Positions 59,262 through 64,000 of a stretch of DNA of 64,000 bases are shown here, one piece after another. Both the position numbers and the translations under genes were made by a program. The first letter of the stretch is position 1. The number at the start of each line of letters is the position of its first letter. The notes under the pieces were generated by a model. It made no database searches. It had not been told where the DNA came from and saw only the letters and a program-made list of their open reading frames with translations. Source of the stretch: an uncultured Caldilineaceae bacterium (GTDB lineage: Bacteria; Chloroflexota; Anaerolineae; Caldilineales; Caldilineaceae); NCBI GenBank assembly GCA_951812725.1, contig OX638330.1:5869405-5933404 (forward strand), in the 5' to 3' direction.

Positions 59262-60022
59262 CCCTCCGTGGACAAAAAAGCCGTTGCCATTCTCCGCGCC
59301 CCTCCGCGTCCTCCGCGGACAAAAAGCAGTTGCAGTTCTCCGCGTCCCTCCGCGTCCTCCGCGGACAAAAAAGCAGTTGCAGTTCTCCGCGTCCCTCCGT
59401 GTCCTCCGCGGACCAAAAAGCCGTTGCCCTTCTCCGCGCCCCTCCGTACCCTCCGTGGACAAAAAGCCGTTGCCCTTCTCCGCGCCCCTCCGTACCCTCC
59501 GCGGACCAAAAAGCTGTTGCCGTCCTCCGTGTTCCTCCGTGTCCTCCGCGGATCAAAAAGCTGTTGCCGTTCTCCGCGCCCCTCCGTGTCCTCCGTGGAC
59601 AAAAAGCAGTTGCCGTCCTCCGCGTCCTCCGCGGATCAAAAAGCCGTTGCCGTTCTCCGTGTTCCTCCGTGTCCTCCGTGGACAAAAAGCCGTTGCCGTT
59701 CTCCGTGTTCCTCCGTGTCCTCCGTGGACAAAAAGCCGTTGCCGTTCTCCGTGTCCCTCCGTGTCCTCCGTGGACAAAAAGCCGTTGCCGTTCTCCGTGT
59801 TCCTCCGTGTCCTCCGTGGACAAAAAGCCGTTGCCCTTCTCCGCGCCCCTCCGTACCCTCCGCGGACCAAAAAGCAGTTGCAGTTCTCCGTGTTCCTCCG
59901 TGTCCTCCGTGGACAAAAAGCAGTTGCCCTTCTCCGTGTCCCTCCGTGCCCTCCGTAGACAAAAAAGGTGTAAGCCGTTCTCCGCGCCCTCCGCGGACAA
60001 AAAAGGTGTTGCCCTTCTCCGC
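59262..60022 (+). repeat. 46-bp-family repeat array K (longest and most regular)
   Basis: About 16 units with an exact 46-base period over 59640-59830. A unit reads TTCTCCGYG, TYCCTCCGYG, TCCTCCGYGGAC, AAAAA, GCCGTTGCCG (or GCAGTTGCAG). CTCCGYG occurs three times per unit, 10 and 9 bases apart. Some units have T at all three Y positions, others C at all three. The array ends inside the IS3 transposase remnant. Confidence 0.92.
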
Positions 60023-60166
60023 GCCCTCGACAACGTCTTCTGCGAACGCCTATGGCGCAGCGTCAAATATGAGAACATCTATCTCAACCAGTATGACTCG
60101 GTGCATCAACTGCACACCGGCTTACGCGCCTACTTCGACTTTTACAACCATGGGTTGGGTAGGTGA
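60023..60166 (+). pseudogene. IS3-family transposase remnant (C-terminal)
   Basis: The frame reads ALDNVFCERLWRSVKYENIY then HTGLRAYFDFYNHGLG, the end of the integrase domain of IS3-type transposases with the catalytic Glu. The left part is replaced by the repeat array and the right part by the group II intron end. Five or so residues seem missing between NH and GLG. It cannot be functional. Confidence 0.85.
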
Positions 60167-60900
60167 AGGGACGAGTTGTCTGAATGGATACTTTTTCCCT
60201 AAACCCCCCGTCAAACCGGACGTGATAGTTTCCCATCATCCGGCTTTCTCAGTTTTGCCACGCTGAGTGAGTTCTTTCTTTCACTCAGGACGTTGAGTAC
60301 TGTTTCAGTTGTTCGCATCTCGCGCCCCCTCATCGTACTCTCAGTCATAGCTTCACCTGTCTCCCTTCCCCCTGTAAGTGGCTTTCCCACTTCCCCTGGT
60401 CGGTCGTTACTCCGACGAGTACCATGGAGACTCCGTACCCCTATGGTTCGCACCACTTAGGGCATCCCATGTTCCGGTTCACAATCTCCGTAATAGCGAC
60501 CCTTAGACTCCCTTTGGCGCATCCTTACCCTGCTTCGCTAGCAGGTTCTCCCCCGTTGTCAGGTTCCCACAGGCGTAGTATATTTCTGTGGGTGTGGTGG
60601 TGTCTGGATGTCTCTCAAATCCAGTCTTCTAGAGGGTTCGGGTGTCAGTCACGTTTCCCTTGGATGATGCTTTAATCCAGATGGACGCTAGGGTTCCTTT
60701 CATAGTCATAGGTCGCAGGTCTTGCCGGTCTGGTATTCTTGTGACTATCCTACTCTCCGGCTTTACTGCCATGCTATTGTCCCCTTACTCTTTCGAGAAC
60801 TCCCCCTGTTGCCAGGGTTCGGGTAAGACAGTTGACCTTTAGGATATCCTGCTCCTAGGCTTGGTTTTTAGGCAAGTGATTGTGCCGTTCCACGGCGCAC
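60162..60900 (-). mobile_element. Group II intron with the reverse transcriptase deleted
   Basis: On the - strand a 5' end GTGCGCCGTGGAACGGCAC starts at 60900. A perfect domain V lies at 60246-60213: 8-bp lower helix beginning AAGCCGGA (with the AGC triad), 6-bp upper helix, GAAA loop and a 2-base CG bulge, 34 bases in all. Between them, about 580 bases fit domains I-III. Only the first residues of the intron protein remain. The 3' end, CACCTACCC, is placed at about 60162 and is approximate. It may still be a ribozyme that needs a protein in trans. Confidence 0.8.
60211..60318 (-). pseudogene. Remnant of the group II intron reverse transcriptase/maturase
   Basis: The frame from ATG 60318 reads MRTTETVLNVLSERKNSL, which matches the usual start of intron-encoded reverse transcriptases (MRTTETVLNVIRERG), then runs directly into the domain V region. 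More than 350 residues are missing, so it is an internal deletion rather than decay by point changes. Confidence 0.7.
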
Positions 60901-61071
60901 AAAGACCACATCAAAGTCTCAACTATCGCACGCCGGCGGAAGAGCACTTCGTGCTTTGTTCAGAGTCGGCCGCATTCGCCTAAATGCACCTTATTTTTCC
61001 CATTTCGTGGTCTAACGATTGGGGCTCACCATAATACCCTACGCGAAGCGCAGAATGAACGGAGGACAATA

Positions 61072-61242
61072 ATGCTTACTCCAGAAGATAAGGCCGCTTG
61101 GGAATTTGCCTACTACATGGAAATGTACGTTGAGCCGTTCTTGGGGATCGTCTACCATACAATCGGTCCAGCCATAATGATCCTGCTCAACATCATATTG
61201 AACTTGGTGGGACATTTTTTCGGCGCAGGAATAACCCAGTAG
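61072..61242 (+). CDS. Small hypothetical membrane protein
   Basis: The product has 56 residues. A polar acidic start (MLTPEDKAAWEFAYYMEMY) is followed by one long helix (IGPAIMILLNIILNLVGHFF). GGAGGA lies 6 bases before the ATG, a strong site that makes this a credible small gene. No family recognised. Confidence 0.6.
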   Translation: MLTPEDKAAWEFAYYMEMYVEPFLGIVYHTIGPAIMILLNIILNLVGHFFGAGITQ

Positions 61243-61306
61243 AAACGCTTCCTGGCTAGACCATCTGAATCAAACTGCCCACTAGCCGGTTGCTGGTAGG
61301 TCTGCC

Positions 61307-61585
61307 GTGTTATTGAAAAAATATGGAAAAATGCAAAGATTAAAGAAATGGACCCTCTACGCAATGCTCGGAGTCTCTTTCACCCTTGCAATTGCTTTCG
61401 CTTGGCTTGTTGAATGGAAACCACATGCGCAACAGTTTGGATGGCACTCTCTATTCCTCTGGATTCCTCTGTCAATACTCGGACCTGTATTGATGCACAT
61501 CGCTCTCCCACTCCTCATCCGAAGTTTAGACAGATGGACCTATCCCATCGTTCGACTATTGAACAAACTTGAAAGCCATGAATAG
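61307..61585 (+). CDS. Small hypothetical membrane protein
   Basis: The product has 92 residues from a GTG start (an ATG at 61331 would give 84). Two helices are clear: LYAMLGVSFTLAIAFAWLV and SLFLWIPLSILGPVLMHIAL, with a basic N-terminus. Its stop shares one base with the start of the next gene. Unknown family. Confidence 0.5.
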   Translation: MLLKKYGKMQRLKKWTLYAMLGVSFTLAIAFAWLVEWKPHAQQFGWHSLFLWIPLSILGPVLMHIALPLLIRSLDRWTYPIVRLLNKLESHE

Positions 61586-61767
61586 TGAAACACACCGTTT
61601 TTCTCACCATCCTGTTAACTCCACTGTCCGCCTGCGTGCCCATCCCGCCAGAACCACCTCTTGCACCACCACCATACGGTCGGTCTGCCGGCATTGACGA
61701 ACAATTCCTGGGGAAACTATATACTTGTGTGGGGCTTATATACTCTGCTAGCCAAAGGGGGAGGTGA
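61585..61767 (+). CDS. Small putative lipoprotein
   Basis: The product has 60 residues from a GTG start overlapping the previous stop. HTVFLTILLTPLSAC is a lipoprotein signal, followed by VPIPPEPPLAPPP. The CVPIPP start of the mature part is the same as in the larger lipoprotein at 62722, suggesting shared origin. Confidence 0.5.
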   Translation: MKHTVFLTILLTPLSACVPIPPEPPLAPPPYGRSAGIDEQFLGKLYTCVGLIYSASQRGR

Positions 61768-61852
61768 GCGCAATCCTTCCTTGATATCGAAAAGCTGATA
61801 TCATGGACGACAAGCTACCTGCATTCTCTATCTGGAAGGTGAGGGGGCTGAT

Positions 61853-62317
61853 ATGTTTACCAGGAATTACCTGCGAAGGAATTATGTCATCTTTGGGTCA
61901 GTCTGGACAATCATTTCTATCGTCAGGGATCTGTACGTCCCCTGGGGCGGCGGCCTGGACTGGGAGACTTCAACTAATGTGCTAACCGGGTGGGTGGGTT
62001 GTACAATCGGGTTTGCGCTCATGGGCGGGTTCCGCAGATCGACGCCGGAGGCGGTATCCAGTCAACAAGATACCGATAGACAAAGAAACCTCAAAAAGAT
62101 GGCTTCGATTGGTGGGGGGGTCTTGATGACAACTGCGATTGGCTTGGCTCTTTTCATGCCTCGCGGCCTAATCTGGCTCTCGCTACTTATGTGGCCAGCT
62201 ATTGCCGTGGTCGCTGCACTCTTCTCTTGGTGGCTTATGTGGATGTGGAAGCGACTCGACAAGGACCGCCGCGCTGACTCCGGAATCTCTTTGAAGGAAG
62301 ACGACAAAGCTACGTGA
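61853..62317 (+). CDS. Hypothetical membrane protein
   Basis: The product has 154 residues with four likely helices (around 10-28, 42-60, 85-105 and 108-130) and a charged C-terminus (KRLDKDRRADSGISLKEDDK). GGTGAGGGGG stands 7 bases before the start. No family recognised; part of a run of small envelope genes at 61-63.4 kb. Confidence 0.6.
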   Translation: MFTRNYLRRNYVIFGSVWTIISIVRDLYVPWGGGLDWETSTNVLTGWVGCTIGFALMGGFRRSTPEAVSSQQDTDRQRNLKKMASIGGGVLMTTAIGLALFMPRGLIWLSLLMWPAIAVVAALFSWWLMWMWKRLDKDRRADSGISLKEDDKAT

Positions 62318-62721
62318 ACTTTCGCCGACAAGAACCATCGCCATGGTGACGATAGCTCTCCATGCTGAGTGCTGCCGGCAGGATTGAACTTTCTATAAGT
62401 TGAATAGACTTAGGTGAGGTTTCTTGTAATGTCTATCCATGTCATCTCGTGATCTGTGTTTTTCACCTCCTACCCTCCTCTCTTGGCTACTGTAATCTGT
62501 AAGCCCCACTTGTGTGCCCAACAGGCGAGACGGTGTCATTTGCAGTACGTACAGTATGGTAGAATCAAGTCGTGATGGTTGTGTAATCAAGTGGGCCGAG
62601 TATGCCGCTTTGAATGCGATAATAGACGGCGGTTCCAGCGTGCTCCCTGACTTGCAAAGTTCAACCGTATCCATTTTCTCTTCGAAATCCGGTGAAGGTC
62701 CAACAAATTAGGAGGATTACT
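62318..62721. other. 404-base spacer without a supportable gene
   Basis: A 65-residue frame at 62514-62711 has no motif or ribosome site. No repeats of the two main families occur here. AGGAGG lies 8 bases before the next start. Confidence 0.5.
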
Positions 62722-63417
62722 ATGCTTAGGCTCGTTCTGATTGTAGGACTCGTATTGCTCACCGCAGCTTGCGTACCGATACCGCCGCTGGAAACACAGG
62801 CGGCCCTGGAACCGGAAACCATGGAGCAATCCGCTGATTGCTTCTACAATGAAATCTTGCACATAAGTCCTGGTGACAGCACAAATGACGGACCGACCGC
62901 AGGTTTGCCGGACTTCCTTGATTTTCACAGGATAGAAACTATTCTGGATGGTGAAAACGTTAAGGTAGTGTTCTATCTGGAGGGTATCCCGGAAGGTTTC
63001 ACGGAAAGCCCCCCGGCAGAAAAGACCAGTCTCGAATCCTCGGACGATTACTTCTGGATCGTCTTGATCGACGTGGAAGGTACGATTGAAGATGCAGGCG
63101 ATATCCAGCAGTTTGAATACATGCTCAGTGGCTCAATCTCCTTGAAGCGATTCAGAACGGGATCTCCGCCTGAATTTATGAGCTTTGAAGAGCTATTGAA
63201 CATCATCCTGTTCAGATTCGTTCATGACAAAGGGGAGGTCGGTGATGAAAGTCTGCACGAGACAGGAAAAGCGAAGTTCGAACTCTCTCACGAATCCAAC
63301 TCCCTCGCCTTGAGTGGTGAAGTTCCGGGTATAACAACCGATTCAAAACTCCAAATCTATACCGTCAATGTTCTTGATCTTGGCGAGGAAACAGGGCACG
63401 ACTATGTTTCCTGCTAG
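62722..63417 (+). CDS. Hypothetical lipoprotein
   Basis: The product has 231 residues. MLRLVLIVGLVLLTAAC is a lipoprotein signal with Cys17, followed by VPIPPLETQ. The rest (LDFHRIETILDGENVKVVFY, YFWIVLIDVEGTIEDAGDIQ) looks like a beta-rich soluble domain. No family recognised. Strong AGGAGG site 8 bases before the ATG. Confidence 0.65.
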   Translation: MLRLVLIVGLVLLTAACVPIPPLETQAALEPETMEQSADCFYNEILHISPGDSTNDGPTAGLPDFLDFHRIETILDGENVKVVFYLEGIPEGFTESPPAEKTSLESSDDYFWIVLIDVEGTIEDAGDIQQFEYMLSGSISLKRFRTGSPPEFMSFEELLNIILFRFVHDKGEVGDESLHETGKAKFELSHESNSLALSGEVPGITTDSKLQIYTVNVLDLGEETGHDYVSC

Positions 63418-63615
63418 GGTAATGGTGTAATCTATGTTTTTCTTCCGCGTGACGAGCATCGTCCACGCAGACCGAAAGAATAGCCAGGCATGTCTGAACC
63501 CGGCTGCTCCATAGCATGGGCCAGGCTGCACAACCCTAACCCATGAACCTGAGAACAAACGCACGTCCTCGCCTCTGGGCGAGAGCGAATTTCGCTTGGT
63601 CACTCAAGCATATAG

Positions 63616-64000
63616 GACCCATTCCTGCGTACGCCCTTCAATGGCTGGCCCAGGATGACCGCTCATCTGCGCCGGCCGGGCTACGCCGTCAATAGCAAAC
63701 GGGTCAGACGCCTGATGCGTCTGATGGGCATTCAAGCGATCTGGCCCGGGAGAAGCAGCAGTTCTCCAGGCCAGGGACACAAGCGCTATCCCTACCTGTT
63801 GCGCAATCTGCCGATTACGCATGTCCACCAGGTCTGGAGCGCAGACATCACCTATGTGCCGCTCCTGCGCGGCTTCATGTATCTGGTCGCTGTCATCGAA
63901 TGGCACAGCCGCTATGTACTCGCCTGGCAGCTTTCCAATACCTGGACGGCATCTTCTGTCCTGATGCTCTGCGCCAGGCGCTCAGTAAGGGTAGGCCCGC
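63616..64000 (+). pseudogene. IS3-family transposase (OrfB) with frameshift, cut by window end
   Basis: The frame reads PFLRTPFNGWPRMTAHLRRP, GYAVNSKRVRRLMRLMGIQA, then HQVWSADITYVPLLRGFMYL with the first catalytic Asp. After LSNT at 63939 the correct sequence continues one base off (LDGIFCPDALRQALSKG), so one base is missing near 63942. The frame is closed upstream by TAG 63613-63615, so the N-terminus is also damaged. A programmed shift is unlikely at this place. Confidence 0.82.

Noticed and set aside
59640..59960. CRISPR array
   Set aside because: The regular 46-base period looks like one, but there are no unique spacers between conserved repeats, and no cas genes.
59229..60266. Long open frames (up to 345 codons, both strands) across array K
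   Set aside because: They are translations of the 46-bp repeat (RRTRRGAENGN and SVSSVDKKPLPF patterns); several frames are open at once and none has a ribosome site.
62514..62711. 65-codon frame in the spacer before the lipoprotein gene
   Set aside because: No ribosome site and no recognisable sequence feature.

Overview
The window looks like a chromosomal segment of a Chloroflexota bacterium, probably of the Caldilineales/Anaerolineae type. This is inferred from the mix of carbohydrate and peptide ABC importers with LAAC lipoproteins, F420-type luciferase-like oxidoreductase, phytanoyl-CoA dioxygenase-like and mandelate-racemase-like genes, ClpC, an S1-domain protein and MreB, plus very dense intergenic repeats. 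No rRNA, tRNA or marker gene is present to prove it. Most of positions 6.6-57 kb is GC-rich with C-rich third codon positions on the + strand. The two ends (1-6.5 kb and 57-64 kb) are less GC-rich and read as accessory DNA.

Left accessory end (1-6.5 kb): the tail of a PIN-domain gene, a type III-like helicase/nuclease restriction protein, a two-gene unit of unknown function (membrane protein plus small soluble protein), a broken antitoxin/toxin remnant and an AlbA_2/ATPase-fold regulator. Metabolic core 1 (6.6-22.7 kb): three tandem enolase-superfamily dehydratase-like paralogues, a luciferase-like oxidoreductase, a cupin, a sugar ABC importer (binding protein and two permeases, no ATPase) with a sugar isomerase-like and a PhyH-like gene, then a kinase-fold APH protein and a YyaL/DUF255 protein on the - strand.

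Transport core (24.3-35.7 kb): two peptide/nickel-type ABC systems in one co-directional run. Each has its own binding protein and permease pair, but only one ATPase pair is present, at the end. The second binding protein appears to have its two lobes in swapped order. Housekeeping core (36-49 kb): MreB, a trans-sulfuration PLP enzyme, RidA, an S1 protein, ClpC, secreted proteins, a beta-hydroxyacid dehydrogenase and a fibronectin type III protein. A MacA/MacB-type export operon with an SH3 lipoprotein follows (50.6-55.5 kb), then a Uma2-family protein.

Right accessory end (57-64 kb): an overlapping pair encoding an OLD/AAA-type ATPase and a small PD-(D/E)XK-like protein (a candidate defence module), a long repeat array, an IS3 transposase remnant, a group II intron that has lost almost all of its reverse transcriptase, a run of small membrane and lipoprotein genes, and a frameshifted IS3 transposase running off the end.

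Two repeat families dominate the spaces between genes. One is a 46-bp-based tandem repeat found in eleven places. The other is a short ACT-rich element found in eleven places, often directly before a start codon. Both families lie in one orientation across the whole window regardless of gene direction.
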